Counted from the stretch's first letter, positions 17,333-26,081 are shown. The stretch: 64,000 bases of DNA from Streptomyces californicus (GCF_000717645.1 NZ_JNZZ01000006.1:276534-340533); one strand, 5' to 3'. Translations and numbers: made by a program. Notes: a model not told the origin generated them from the sequence alone.

Positions 17333-18190
17333 GTGAATATCCGATCCCTCACTCGAGGTGACGGCGTGGTGATCGGAGCAGCGGTCGTGCTGTTCATCGC
17401 CTCTTTCCTCGACTACTCCAACTACTGCCGGTCGGGCGTCGACTGCGCCGGGATGGACAACCCGAACGCCTGGGACTCGCTCGGCCTTCTGATGAGCGTC
17501 TTCCTCGCCGGTGTCATCGCCGCGGCCCTCGTGGTCGTCAGCCGTGCGCTGCCGGGCCGCAAGGTGGCCTGGCTCGACCTCGGCCAGTTCGGCGCCGCGC
17601 TCTCGATCTTCGCCCTGTGGACCGCCTTCTGGACGATCCTCGACATCAGCAACGCGGGCGCCGGCCTGATCCTCGGCCTGCTCGCCGCCATCGTGCTGGC
17701 CGCGGGCGCGGTCGCCGGGCCGCTGGTGCCGTTCCTCAAGGCCCCGCTGCTCAGCCCGGCCTCTCCGGCGCAGGGCGTCCAGGGCGGCCAGGCCCCGTAC
17801 GGCGCGCAGCCCAGCCAGGGCTACGGCTACCCGGGCGGCGGCGCCCAGCAGCAGCCGTACGGCGCGCAGCCGAGCCAGGGGTACGGCTACCCGGGCGGCC
17901 CGCAGCAGGGCCGGCCCGCGCAGGCCGACCCGGCGCATACGCAGCAGGCCCAGGCTCCGCAGCCCGCGCAGGGCGGCGCCGCTCCGGCGGGCGACTTCAC
18001 CCCGTTCTGGTTCGCCGTGCCGGTGGCCCGCCCGCTGTACGGCGAGGACGGTTCGCCGAACCCGATCGCCGAACTGGCTCCGGGCACCTGGTACCTCGCG
18101 GTGGAGCAGCGCGGCCAGAGCCTGATCGCCCAGACGCAGGACGGCCGTCGCGGCGTCCTCCAGGACACCACGGGCATCCAGCGCGGCTGA
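17333..18190 (+). CDS. Conserved actinobacterial membrane protein with Tyr/Gln/Gly repeat
   Basis: 285 residues from GTG 17333 (AAGGA upstream). Four TM helices occupy about residues 10-140, followed by a cytosolic or surface tail containing two near-identical 15-residue repeats (PYGAQPSQGYGYPGG at about 155 and 175), then a globular C-terminus (about 225-285) with a FWFAVPVARPLYGEDGSPN block. The YG/PGG tail is of the disordered type common in Streptomyces membrane proteins. Function unknown. Confidence 0.75.
   Translation: MNIRSLTRGDGVVIGAAVVLFIASFLDYSNYCRSGVDCAGMDNPNAWDSLGLLMSVFLAGVIAAALVVVSRALPGRKVAWLDLGQFGAALSIFALWTAFWTILDISNAGAGLILGLLAAIVLAAGAVAGPLVPFLKAPLLSPASPAQGVQGGQAPYGAQPSQGYGYPGGGAQQQPYGAQPSQGYGYPGGPQQGRPAQADPAHTQQAQAPQPAQGGAAPAGDFTPFWFAVPVARPLYGEDGSPNPIAELAPGTWYLAVEQRGQSLIAQTQDGRRGVLQDTTGIQRG
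17795..17899 (+). repeat. 45-bp direct repeat inside the membrane-protein gene
   Basis: Copies at 17795-17839 and 17855-17899 (60-bp period) differ at only a few bases and encode the duplicated PYGAQPSQGYGYPGG. The near-identity suggests a recent or homogenised duplication. Confidence 0.8.
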
Positions 18191-18208
18191 TCCCCGACGA
18201 GCGTCCCG

Positions 18209-18238
18209 CGGCCCCTCGCCCTTCCGGGCGGGGGGCCG
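18209..18238. terminator. Hairpin terminator after the repeat-tailed membrane protein
   Basis: CGGCCCCTCGCCC (18209-18221) pairs with GGGCGGGGGGCCG (18226-18238) around a 4-nt loop, with one mismatch, 19 bp past the stop. Confidence 0.65.
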
Positions 18239-18267
18239 TTGTCGTACAGTCCACCCGGCATGCTCAC

Positions 18268-18282
18268 CTGACTGGGCGTCAG
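18268..18282. promoter_or_regulatory. CTGAC-N5-GTCAG box upstream of F420-type oxidoreductase
   Basis: CTGACTGGGCGTCAG, perfect 5-bp arms, ending 20 bp before the start codon, where it would overlap a promoter or the start of the transcript. Same motif as at 982, 29501 and 38531. Confidence 0.5.
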
Positions 18283-18302
18283 TTTCGGCTGGAGGAGGCG
18301 GA

Positions 18303-19313
18303 ATGCGGCTCGGACTCGCGCTCGGCTACTGGGGCCGCGGCCCGGACCCCGGTCAACTCGCCCTGGTCCAGGAGGCCGAGGCGCTCGGCTACGACTCGGT
18401 GTGGACGGCGGAGGCATGGGGCTCGGACGCCTTCACACCGCTGACCTGGATCGCCGCCCACACCTCGCGCATCCGGCTGGGCACCGGCATCGCGCAGATG
18501 GCGGCCCGTACGCCGACCGCGACGGCCATGCACGCGCTGACCCTGGACCACCTCTCCGGCGGGCGGATGATGCTCGGCCTCGGCCTGTCCGGACCGCAGG
18601 TGGTGGAGGGGTGGTACGGGCGGCCGTTCCCCCGGAGCCCGCTGACCGCGACCCGCGAGTACGTGGAGGTCGTCCGGCAGGTGCTGGCGCGGAAGGGGCC
18701 GGTGGAGCTGGCGGGACGCTTCCACTCCCACCCGTACGACGGCCCGGACGCCACCGGCCTCGGCAAGCCGCTGAAGCCGATCACGCATCCGCTGCGGGCC
18801 TCGCTCCCCCTCCTGCTGGGCGCGGAGGGGCCGAAGAACATCGCGCAGACGGTGGAGATCGCGGACGGCTGGCTGCCCCTGTACTGGTCGCCGCTGCGCA
18901 CGGACGTCTACGAGGCGTCGCTCGGCGGCCTCCGGGACGGTTTCACGGTCGCTCCGATGGCCCGCGCCCATGTCTGCGACGACGTGGCGGAGGGGCTGTG
19001 GCCGGTGAAGGCGATGCTCGGCTTCTACATCGGCGGGATGGGGCACGCGGCCCGCAACTTCCACGCCGACCTGATGGCCCGCATGGGGTTCGAGGAGGAG
19101 GCGCGCCGCGTCCAGGACCTGTTCCTCCAGGGCCGCAAGGAGGAGGCGGTGCGGGCGGTGCCGGACGCGTTCGCCGACGAGATCGCGTTGATCGGGCCGC
19201 GCGCCCGGATCGCGGAGCGGCTGGAGCTGTGGCGCGCGGGCCCGGTGACGGATCTGCTGGTCACCGCTCCGGACCCGCACACCCTGCGGGTCCTGGCGGA
19301 GCTCAACTCCTGA
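18303..19313 (+). CDS. LLM-class F420-dependent oxidoreductase, Rv3520c-like
   Basis: 336 residues with the luciferase-like TIM barrel. The N-terminus MRLGLALGYWGRGPDPGQL, the AEAWGSDAFTPLTWIAAHT block, ALTLDHLSGGRMMLGLGLSG and the PLLLGAEGPKNIAQTVEIADGW segment closely resemble M. tuberculosis Rv3520c, a predicted coenzyme-F420 oxidoreductase in the cholesterol-catabolism region. GGAGGAGG lies just upstream of ATG 18303. A perfect CTGAC-N5-GTCAG repeat lies immediately upstream, linking it to hsd4B, the aldehyde dehydrogenase and CYP125 here. The reaction is unknown; a role in sterol or lipid side-chain metabolism is inferred. Confidence 0.85.
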   Translation: MRLGLALGYWGRGPDPGQLALVQEAEALGYDSVWTAEAWGSDAFTPLTWIAAHTSRIRLGTGIAQMAARTPTATAMHALTLDHLSGGRMMLGLGLSGPQVVEGWYGRPFPRSPLTATREYVEVVRQVLARKGPVELAGRFHSHPYDGPDATGLGKPLKPITHPLRASLPLLLGAEGPKNIAQTVEIADGWLPLYWSPLRTDVYEASLGGLRDGFTVAPMARAHVCDDVAEGLWPVKAMLGFYIGGMGHAARNFHADLMARMGFEEEARRVQDLFLQGRKEEAVRAVPDAFADEIALIGPRARIAERLELWRAGPVTDLLVTAPDPHTLRVLAELNS

Positions 19314-19332
19314 GGGCCGAGCCGCCGGCCGC

Positions 19333-20112
19333 TCAGCCGAACGAGGAGCGGTCCAGCCAGAAGTCCAGCAGCGCCGCGTCGCCGAGCACCTCGACCCGCG
19401 AACTGGTCGGTTCCAGGCGGCGGTTGAAGACGAGCATCAGATCGGTGAGCGAACCGCGCAGCGCGACGGTCGCCTTGTCGTGCGCGTGCCGCCAGGTGAA
19501 GCGGTCGTCGCCGAACTCGATCAGCCACTCCGCACCGGGCACATCGGTGGCGTGCAGGTGCAACGAGCGTCCGCCGCCGCGCAGATCCGCCGCCTCCGGG
19601 TCGCCCTCCTCCTGGGCCAGGGCGACGATGCCCAGCCACTCCTCGATGGTGTCGGCGGCGACCTCGGCGTCGACCTCGTACGGGGCGCGGGCGGCGAGCG
19701 CCGCGTCCGCCCGGTGCACGGCCGTCTCGTGCGTCATGCGGCGCGCCCAGAAGGCCGTACGCCGCTCGGTCACCCACGTCCACACCTCGGTGTCCGGCCC
19801 GGCTTCCCGCAGCGCGGCGACGACGGCGGCCGCGCCTTCGGCGAGCCAGGCGTCCAGCGCGGCCGGGTCCTCGCCGTCCGGCCCCTCGGCGCCGGGCACC
19901 TCGTCCTCCGGGAACTCCTCGGTGGCCCGGCTGCGGACGATCTCACCGGCCCAGCGGTGCGCGGCGCCGACATGGACCGCGAGCTCGCGCAGGGTCCAGT
20001 CGGGGCAGGTGGGGACGGTCGCGGTGAGATCCGCGCCGGTCAGCACCGCGCGCAGGGCGTCGGTCTGGGCGAGGATCTCATCGCAGTAACGGGCGTGGGA
20101 GAGAAGCGTCAT
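19333..20112 (-). CDS. Maleylpyruvate-isomerase-family mycothiol-dependent enzyme
   Basis: 259 residues. N-terminal DinB-like four-helix domain (MDMPI_N) with CPDWTLRELAVHVGAAHRW (about 35-53), in which His and nearby acidic residues form the metal and thiol site, then RRMTHETAVHRADAALAARA. A C-terminal SCP2-like domain starts near 170 with LHLHATDVPGAEWLI. Members use mycothiol as cofactor; the substrate here is unknown. ATG 20112 is chosen over upstream in-frame starts because AAGG precedes it and family proteins begin near LLSHARYCDEI. Confidence 0.75.
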   Translation of the reverse strand: MTLLSHARYCDEILAQTDALRAVLTGADLTATVPTCPDWTLRELAVHVGAAHRWAGEIVRSRATEEFPEDEVPGAEGPDGEDPAALDAWLAEGAAAVVAALREAGPDTEVWTWVTERRTAFWARRMTHETAVHRADAALAARAPYEVDAEVAADTIEEWLGIVALAQEEGDPEAADLRGGGRSLHLHATDVPGAEWLIEFGDDRFTWRHAHDKATVALRGSLTDLMLVFNRRLEPTSSRVEVLGDAALLDFWLDRSSFG

Positions 20113-20328
20113 GGGGCGCACCTTAACCGGCGGCTCCGGGATGATCATCCGGATTACCGTCAGGGTGGCCATCTGCGCGGATCGGCATTGCGGCGCCCCG
20201 CCGCGACGGCCTCGGCTCCGTCCGCCCCCGGTCCACCGCGCGGGCTCCCCAGGCCCTTCGGACGACCGCCCCGACCCGTCCGGCCATCGCCTGGGTTTCA
20301 CCCTGCGTAAAGCGGCAACCAGACCTCC

Positions 20329-20619
20329 ATGTCTCCCAGAACCCGTTCAGGAACCAGTTCAGCGGCGCGTGTGATCGCCGTCGTGGCCGACATCCTGGCC
20401 TTCATCATCATCCTCTGGATCGTGATGTACCTGCTGGACGCCAACCGCGGAAACGACTTCGTGCAGTGGGTGCACGACGCGGCCCGCTGGCTGGCCGGCT
20501 GGTCGTACGACCTGTTCACGTTCGACCGGGCCTGGGCGAACGTCGTCGCCGGCTACGGTCTGGCGGCCCTGGTCTACCTCTTCATCGGACACGCCGTGGC
20601 GGGCCGGATCCGGCGCTGA
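20329..20619 (+). CDS. Small two-TM membrane protein
   Basis: 96 residues: TM1 about 14-37 (VIAVVADILAFIIILWIVMYLL) and TM2 about 70-90, with a Trp-rich amphipathic connector (VQWVHDAARWLAGWSYDLF). Both ends are basic. The family is common in Streptomyces and of unknown function. A strong hairpin follows at 20646. Confidence 0.65.
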   Translation: MSPRTRSGTSSAARVIAVVADILAFIIILWIVMYLLDANRGNDFVQWVHDAARWLAGWSYDLFTFDRAWANVVAGYGLAALVYLFIGHAVAGRIRR

Positions 20620-20645
20620 GCCGGACTCGCTCACCACACGGCACT

Positions 20646-20683
20646 GGTTCGGCCCGGCGCGTACGACAGCGCCGGGCCGAACC
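20646..20683. terminator. Bidirectional hairpin terminator
   Basis: Perfect 15-bp stem (20646-20660 with 20669-20683), 8-nt loop, between the convergent small membrane-protein gene and the toroid gene. Confidence 0.75.
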
Positions 20684-20703
20684 GCCCTCGTCCCGGCCGG
20701 TGT

Positions 20704-21777
20704 TCAGCGACAGCAGTCCGGCTCCAGGCCGACCGGCAGCCGGTCGCCCCCGAAGACCGCGGTGGTCGCCTCGTCCCCTCCGAGCGCGGCCACCGCGAGC
20801 AGCAGTGATCCCGCCGTCCAGGTGGTCAACTCCTCGGGCCAGAAGGCCCGTTCACCCTCGAACACGTATCCCGTCCAGTACAGCCCGCCCTCGGCGCGCA
20901 GGTGCTGGATCGACTGGAGGATCTCCAGCGCCCGGTCCGACTCCCCCGTCACCCAGAGGGCGAGGGCCAGTTCACAGCTCTCGCCGCCGGTCACCCAGGG
21001 GTTGGGCAGTACGCAGCGCACCCCGAGGCCGGGTACGACGAAGCGGTCCCAGCCCTCCTGGATGCGGGCGGTGGCCTCGGCCCCGGTGACCGCGCCGCCG
21101 AGGACCGGGTAGTACCAGTCCATCGAGTAGCGGCCCTTGTCGAGGAAGCGCTCGGGGTGGTTGCGGATGGCGTGCGCCAGCGCTCCGGTCGCCAACTCCC
21201 AGTCGGGCTGCGGCTCCTCGCGCTGCTCGGCGATGGCCAGCGCGCAGCGCAGCGCCTGGTGGATCGAGGAGGAGCCGGTCAGCAGCGCGTCGTCGACGGG
21301 CTTGCCGTCCGGCTCGCGCTTCCAGCCGATCTGCCCGCCCGGCTGCTGGAGCCGGAGCACGAACTCGACCGCGGCGAAGACCGTGGGCCACATCCGGTCG
21401 ACGAACGCCTCGTCCCCGGTGGCGAGGTAGTGGTGCCAGACGCCGACGGCCACGTACGCGACGAAGTTGCTCTCCAGGCTCCGGTCGGTCGGCCGGTGCG
21501 GATCACCGTCGTGGTAGGCCGCGTACCAGGAGCCGTCCGCGTTCTGGTGGCGGGCGAGCCACTCGTAGGCGCGGGCGGCCGCCTCGTGCTCGCCGGCCGC
21601 GTCCAGGGCCATCGCCGCCTCGGTGTGGTCCCACGGGTCGAGGTGGTGCCCCCGGAACCAGGGCAGCGCCCCGTCCTCCCGCTGTACGGCGGCGATCGCG
21701 GCAACCGTCTCGGCGGCCTGAGACGCCGTCAGGACGCCGGGGAGAACGAGGTGTTCGGTCTGCTCGGGGGTGCTCAC
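20704..21777 (-). CDS. Alpha/alpha-toroid protein (prenyltransferase/squalene-cyclase-like)
   Basis: 357 residues, soluble. Repeated helix-pair units with QW-like ends are seen: REDGALPWFRGHHLDPWDHTEAAMAL (in part), ARHQNADGSWYAAYHDG, FVLRLQQPGGQIGWKREPDG and RAEGGLYWTGYVFEGERAFWPEELTTWTAGSLLLA. This is the fold of terpene cyclases, prenyltransferases and some glycosidases; I see no DXDD or DCTAE motif, so cyclase activity is not supported. GTG 21777 overlaps the methyltransferase stop (GTGA). Third gene of the GT4-methyltransferase-toroid operon. It might act on a glycan or polyprenol made by its partners. Confidence 0.65.
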   Translation of the reverse strand: MSTPEQTEHLVLPGVLTASQAAETVAAIAAVQREDGALPWFRGHHLDPWDHTEAAMALDAAGEHEAAARAYEWLARHQNADGSWYAAYHDGDPHRPTDRSLESNFVAYVAVGVWHHYLATGDEAFVDRMWPTVFAAVEFVLRLQQPGGQIGWKREPDGKPVDDALLTGSSSIHQALRCALAIAEQREEPQPDWELATGALAHAIRNHPERFLDKGRYSMDWYYPVLGGAVTGAEATARIQEGWDRFVVPGLGVRCVLPNPWVTGGESCELALALWVTGESDRALEILQSIQHLRAEGGLYWTGYVFEGERAFWPEELTTWTAGSLLLAVAALGGDEATTAVFGGDRLPVGLEPDCCR

Positions 21778-22505
21778 GCCTCGGCCTTCGGAAGGTGCGG
21801 CTTGGTGGCGTAGGCGACGAAGCTCTTGCCGACGACCGGGTTGAGGAGCTGCTCGGCGACCCGGGTGGCGAGCGGCTTCTTCATGATGTCCCAGACCAGG
21901 AGCTTGTGGTACGCCCGCACCGGCAGGGCCTTGTCGTTGTCGACGCCGAAGGCGCACTTGAGCCACCAGTACGGCGAGTGCAGGGCGTGCGCGTGGTGGG
22001 TGCCGTACGGCTTGAGTCCGGCCTCGCGCATGCGGGCGAGGAGCTGGTCGGCCTTGTAGATGCGGATGTGACCGCCCTCGACCTCGTGGTACGCGTCGGA
22101 GAGGGTCCAGCAGATCTTCTCGGGGCCGTAGCGCGGGACGGTGACGGCGATGCGGCCGCCCGGCTTGAGGACCCGGACCATCTCGGCGAGGACGCCCTTG
22201 TCGTCCGGGATGTGCTCCATGACCTCGGAGATGATCACGACGTCGAAGGAGTCGTCGGGGAACGGCAGGTTGAGGGCGTCGCCCTCCATCGCGGTGGCGG
22301 TGGCGCCCTCGGGGGCCTCTCCGGCCTCCTTCATCGCGGCGAACCACTTGGCGACCTCGCGGATCTCCTCGCCGTTCTGGTCGAGGGCCACGACCTGTGC
22401 TCCGCGCCGGTAGCACTCGAAGGCATGCCGCCCGGCACCGCAGCCCAGGTCGAGCACTCGGTCGCCGGCGGCGAGCGGGAAGCGGGTGAAGTCGACGGTC
22501 AGCAC
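21774..22505 (-). CDS. Class I SAM-dependent methyltransferase (Methyltransf_11/25 type)
   Basis: 243 residues from GTG 22505. Motif I VLDLGCGAGRHAFECYRRGA (residues about 17-36), motif II VVALDQNGEEI, motif III/IV region LPFPDDSFDVVIISEVMEHI, then MVRVLKPGGRIAVTVPRYGPE, a textbook small-molecule methyltransferase. The C-terminal third (YWWLKCAFGVDNDKALPVRAYHKLLVWDIM) is Trp/Tyr-rich and may bind a hydrophobic substrate. Its start is 70 bp after the glycosyltransferase stop and it overlaps the toroid gene by 4 bp. Confidence 0.8.
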   Translation of the reverse strand: MLTVDFTRFPLAAGDRVLDLGCGAGRHAFECYRRGAQVVALDQNGEEIREVAKWFAAMKEAGEAPEGATATAMEGDALNLPFPDDSFDVVIISEVMEHIPDDKGVLAEMVRVLKPGGRIAVTVPRYGPEKICWTLSDAYHEVEGGHIRIYKADQLLARMREAGLKPYGTHHAHALHSPYWWLKCAFGVDNDKALPVRAYHKLLVWDIMKKPLATRVAEQLLNPVVGKSFVAYATKPHLPKAEA

Positions 22506-22575
22506 GGGGGCCTGCCTTCGAGGTCGGAGGTACGGGTGGCGATGTGCGGGCGGAGGGCGCCCCGGGGGTGCGCGG

Positions 22576-23889
22576 TCACCTGCGGACTCCGCGGGCGGCG
22601 ATCGCCCGGCGGTACAGCTCGGCCGTCCCGGCGGCCGCGCGGGCCCAGGTGAAGTTGGCCAGCACCCTCTCGCGCCCGGCGGCCCCGAGGCGGGCGCGCA
22701 GCTCGGGGCTGTCCAGCAGTCGGGCCAGCGCCCCGGCCAGCGCGTCGGGGTCACCGGGGGCGACGGCGAGGCAGGTCTCCCCGTCGCGGCCGGAGACCTC
22801 CGGGATCGCGCCGCCGGTGGTGGCGACGAGGGGGGTGCCGGTGGCCATGGCCTCGGCGGCGGGCAGCGAGAAGCCCTCGTACAGCGAGGGCACGCAGGAG
22901 ACCTGGGCGCTGCGCACGAGGTCCACCAGCTCGGCGTCGCTGATGCCCTTGACGAACCGGACGGCGTCCGCGAGGCCGTGCCGCTCGATCGCGCGGGCGA
23001 CCGGCCCGTCCTCGGCGCGCTTGCCGACGACGACGAGGTGGGCGTCGGGATTGCCGGTGCGCAGTTTGGCGAGCGCGTCGACGAGGTGGACGAGCCCCTT
23101 GAGGGGGACGTCGGCGCTGGAGGTGGTGACGATGCGGCCCGGGACCTCGGCGACGGAGGGGTCGGGTGACCAGAGGTCGGTGTCGGCGCCGATGTGGACG
23201 ACGCTGATCCGGTCCGCGCGGACGCCGAGGTCCTCGACTATCTCGTCGCGGGAGGAGCCGGAGACGGTGAGGACGGTGTCCAGCTTGCGCGCGACCCGCT
23301 TCTGCATGCGGGTGAAGGCGTACCAGCGGCGTACGGAGGCGCGTCGGCGGCGGCCGGTCGCGGCCGCCAGGTCGAGCCGGCGGTCGACGGTGATGGGGTG
23401 GTGGATCGTCGTCACCAGCGGGGCCCCGATGTCGCCGAGGAGCCCGTAGCCGAGGGTCTGGTTGTCGTGGACGACGTCGAACTCGCCGCGCCGGGCCAGC
23501 AGGTGGCGGCGGGCGCGCAGGCTGAAGGTGAGGGGTTCGGGGAAGCCGCCGGTCCACATGGTGGCGACCTCGGCGAGGTCGATCCAGTCCCGGTACTCCC
23601 CGCGCTTCGGCGTACGGAACGGGTCAGGCTGCCGGTACAGGTCCAGGCTGGCCAGCTCGGTGAGCGGAACGCCCTCGTCGAGCACCGGGTAGGGCTGGGC
23701 GCCGATCACCTCGACGCTGTGGCCGAGGCGGGCCAGCTCCCTGCTGAGGTGGCGTACGTACACGCCCTGGCCGCCGCAGAACGGATTCCCCTTGTAGGTG
23801 AGGAGTGCGATGCGCAACGGCCGGTCGGCGGCCCCGGAGGTGGTGCCGTCGCCCGTGCGGGGGCCTGTCTCTACGGCCTCAGCGGTCAC
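22576..23889 (-). CDS. GT-B glycosyltransferase, family 4
   Basis: 437 residues. N-terminal Rossmann half with GGQGVYVRHLSRELARLGHSV (acceptor side, in part), C-terminal half with the GT4 donor-site elements ISVVHIGADTDLW, TTSSADVPLKGLVHLVDAL and the E-x7-E motif in PSLYEGFSLPAAEAMATGTP. GT4 enzymes transfer a sugar from a nucleotide or lipid donor in the cytosol. GTG 23889 has AAGGGGG upstream. The gene leads a three-gene operon and two tandem KstR-type boxes lie 55-90 bp upstream. What it glycosylates is unknown. Confidence 0.85.
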   Translation of the reverse strand: MTAEAVETGPRTGDGTTSGAADRPLRIALLTYKGNPFCGGQGVYVRHLSRELARLGHSVEVIGAQPYPVLDEGVPLTELASLDLYRQPDPFRTPKRGEYRDWIDLAEVATMWTGGFPEPLTFSLRARRHLLARRGEFDVVHDNQTLGYGLLGDIGAPLVTTIHHPITVDRRLDLAAATGRRRRASVRRWYAFTRMQKRVARKLDTVLTVSGSSRDEIVEDLGVRADRISVVHIGADTDLWSPDPSVAEVPGRIVTTSSADVPLKGLVHLVDALAKLRTGNPDAHLVVVGKRAEDGPVARAIERHGLADAVRFVKGISDAELVDLVRSAQVSCVPSLYEGFSLPAAEAMATGTPLVATTGGAIPEVSGRDGETCLAVAPGDPDALAGALARLLDSPELRARLGAAGRERVLANFTWARAAAGTAELYRRAIAARGVRR

Positions 23890-23943
23890 ACTCGGCCCCC
23901 TTCTGACTGCGTGTTCGCCGGAGCGTAACCGGTCGCGCTAATC

Positions 23944-23978
23944 TAGAACAAGTTTCAGAGTTGCTGGAACTAGTTTGC
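23944..23978. promoter_or_regulatory. Tandem KstR-type operators upstream of kstR and the GT4 operon
   Basis: TAGAACAAGTTTCA (23944-23957) is an exact match to TNNAACNNGTTNNA; TGGAACTAGTTTGC (23965-23978) matches 7 of 8 specified bases. Centre-to-centre spacing is 21 bp, two helical turns, favouring cooperative repressor binding. Lying between the divergent GT4 operon and the kstR-like gene, they suggest autorepression of kstR and possibly control of the GT4 operon. Confidence 0.7.
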
Positions 23979-24152
23979 TACTTGATCGCTCGACGTGCAT
24001 CGAATCTACCGGCAGGTAGCGTCGGCGGAGAGGCCGGATCAGGTGATTCGCGCCACGACGGACGCCCCTGGCATGCTGTGCGCGCCCGGACGGCCCGTTT
24101 CGCCCGTCCGGGTGGATCAAGCCATGGATCATGGACGTGGATCGGGGGCAGC

Positions 24153-24764
24153 ATGACCGCGGACGCCAGACCGGCAGCGCCTGCGCTGACCGAGCGCCAG
24201 GAGGCCCGTCGCCGCCGCATCCTGCACGCCAGCGCGCAGCTGGCCTGCCGGGGCGGGTTCGAGGCGGTGCAGATGCGGGAGGTGGCGGAGGCCGCCGGGG
24301 TCGCGCTGGGCACCCTCTACCGCTACTTCCCGTCCAAGATCCATCTGCTGGTGGCGACCATGCAGGATCAGCTCCAGCAGCTGCACACGACGCTCCGCAA
24401 GCGGCCTCCGGCCGCCGACGACGCGGCCCAGCGCGTGGCCGAAACCCTGATGCGCGCGTTCCGCGCCCTGCAGCGCGAACCGCACCTGGCGGACGCCATG
24501 GTCCGCGCCCTCACCTTCGCGGACCGCGGCGTGAGCCCCGAGGTGGACACGGTCTCCCGGCTCACGACGGCGATCATCCTGGACGCGATGGGCCTGGAAC
24601 ACCCCACGCCGGAACAGCTCTCGGCGGTCCGGGTCATCGAGCACACCTGGCACTCGGCCCTGATCACCTGGCTCTCCGGCCGCGCCTCGATCGCCCAGGT
24701 GAAGATCGACATCGAAACGGTCTGCCGCCTCATCGACCTGACGGCGAAGCCGGCTCAGGGCTGA
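24153..24764 (+). CDS. kstR: KstR-like TetR-family repressor of sterol catabolism
   Basis: 203 residues. TetR helix-turn-helix at about 14-60: RRRRILHASAQLACRGGFEA then MREVAEAAGVALGTLYRYFPSKIHLLVA, the recognition helix being almost that of M. tuberculosis KstR. The ligand domain keeps KstR-like segments (MRAFRALQREPHLADAMVRAL; FADRGVSPEVDTVSRL; HTWHSALITWLSGRAS). KstR releases DNA on binding CoA thioesters of cholesterol-derived acids. ATG 24153 follows a G-rich site; the frame is open further upstream but those residues lack family resemblance. Tandem KstR-type boxes lie about 175-210 bp upstream and further boxes precede hsd4B, the FadE34-like gene, the FadA5/CYP125 pair and the MBL gene. 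Confidence 0.85.
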   Translation: MTADARPAAPALTERQEARRRRILHASAQLACRGGFEAVQMREVAEAAGVALGTLYRYFPSKIHLLVATMQDQLQQLHTTLRKRPPAADDAAQRVAETLMRAFRALQREPHLADAMVRALTFADRGVSPEVDTVSRLTTAIILDAMGLEHPTPEQLSAVRVIEHTWHSALITWLSGRASIAQVKIDIETVCRLIDLTAKPAQG

Positions 24765-24920
24765 GGGTTCGGGGGCCGGGGCTGAGGATTCGAGGGCCCG
24801 GAGCCCATGGGCCAAGGGCCCAGGGGGCTGACCGGGCGGACAGGGGGGCGCGCCGGGGCCGTTCCCCTCGTCCCCTCTACAGCGGCTACTGAGGTTGAAC
24901 TCGTGATGTCGTGTCTCTGC

Positions 24921-25757
24921 TCAGGCGGGTCTGATGGTCAGGCCGGTCTCGGCGAGGCAGCCGCCTATGAGGTCGCTGCGGTACTGGATGTGCCGTGGAC
25001 CGCGTCGGATGCGCTGGACGAGGTGTTCGGGGGTGGAGAAGGCGACGTTGGAGAGCCAGCCGCGTCGTAGGAGGGACCAGATCCCTTCGACGGGGTTGAG
25101 GTCGGGTGCGTAGGGCGGCAGATAGTAGATAGCCCGCCAGTCCCGGGAGGCGGCGAACTCCCGCAGTCCGGCGGCTTTGTGGACGTTGAGGTTGTCCCAG
25201 ATGAGCACGATCGGGCCGCCGAGCTGCTGGTGTGGCGGTCAACATGTCCTGGTAGTCGCGCCAGGAGAAGCTCTTACGGCCGTCGCGCCGACCGTCGCCC
25301 TTTCGCGGCCGGTAGATCAGCCGGGACCGGTGGCCGGGTTCGTAGCAGGTCAGCGCTGCGATGGATATCCGTCTGCGGGAATGGCCGGGGACCCGCACCA
25401 CCGGGGTCCGCCCGCGCTGCGACCAGGTCTTCGCCTGCGGCGGCGTCATGGAGAAACCGGCTTCGTCCTCGAAGACGAGCCAGGCCCCACTTACCGCCGC
25501 AAGTCTTCCGCGCAGGGCCACACCTCCCGGGCCCACCCGGCCACCGCACCGTCGTCCCGCTCCATCGCCCGCCGGGCCGGGACCTGGCAGGACCAGCCGT
25601 TGCGCACCAGCAGCTTGCGCACACCCTGGATCGTGCAGGTCAGGTGGAAGCGCCGGCCGATCACCGTTCTCACGCGGCTCAGGGCCCAGCGCTGGCCCTC
25701 CCAGCCGTGCGCGGCCGGCCCCTTCGCCAGCTCCGCCTCCATGTGGCCGAACTGCTT
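24921..25757 (-). pseudogene. IS630-family transposase remnant (frameshifted, N-terminus lost)
   Basis: Three reading frames must be joined to recover the protein: first QFGHMEAELAKGPAAHGW through GWSCQVPARRAMERDD (25757 to about 25491), then LVFEDEAGFSMTPPQAKTWSQRG through KSFSWRDYQDMLTAT (about 25490 to 25230, carrying the first catalytic Asp region), then LIWDNLNVHKAAGLREFAAS and YLPPYAPDLNPVEGIWSLLRR (25225 to 24921, with the second Asp and Glu). The second break is a one-base loss near 25228. The N-terminal helix-turn-helix is missing. I could not define terminal inverted repeats with confidence. The element is inactive. Confidence 0.85.
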
Positions 25758-25859
25758 CTCGCTACGTCGCACGGTCGACAGAGAACAGCGATGCCATGCT
25801 CCGAACCCTCGCCAGAGCCTCGCCGACGGTCGAGATCCAGTTGAACGACCTCTCGTTCT

Positions 25860-26081
25860 CGTAGCGTCCCTCCACATCTTGAAGGCGCTCAACAGGTGAG
25901 GCTTCAGGGGTTGTTCCTGTCAGATGCGTGCGATGCTGTGCCAGGACACCGAGATGTTCTCGGTCCGCTTCGGATACTTCGCCAACTCCCGCGCGGACCA
26001 GTGCGAAATCCCGGCCCTGTCCGGCGGCGTCACGCGTGTCAGCGCAATGATGCGGGCCCGCTCCTGGGCCGGGGCGGGCAC
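25860..26081 (-). pseudogene. Second IS630-type transposase fragment (N-terminal helix-turn-helix)
   Basis: From a GTG at 26081 the frame reads VPAPAQERARIIALTRVTPP, then ISHWSARELAKY and ISVSWHSIARI, then a TGA in place of the expected Trp, then QEQPLKPHLLSAFKMW. This is the N-terminal DNA-binding part of a different IS630-group transposase (HWS-type), truncated at the junction with the first remnant. Two unrelated transposase pieces abutting here mark a site of repeated insertion. Confidence 0.7.

Noticed and set aside
24880..25880. Terminal inverted repeats and target duplication for the IS630 remnant
   Set aside because: GTTGAAC-containing stretches occur near both ends (about 24892 and 25831) but do not align over enough bases to call ends.
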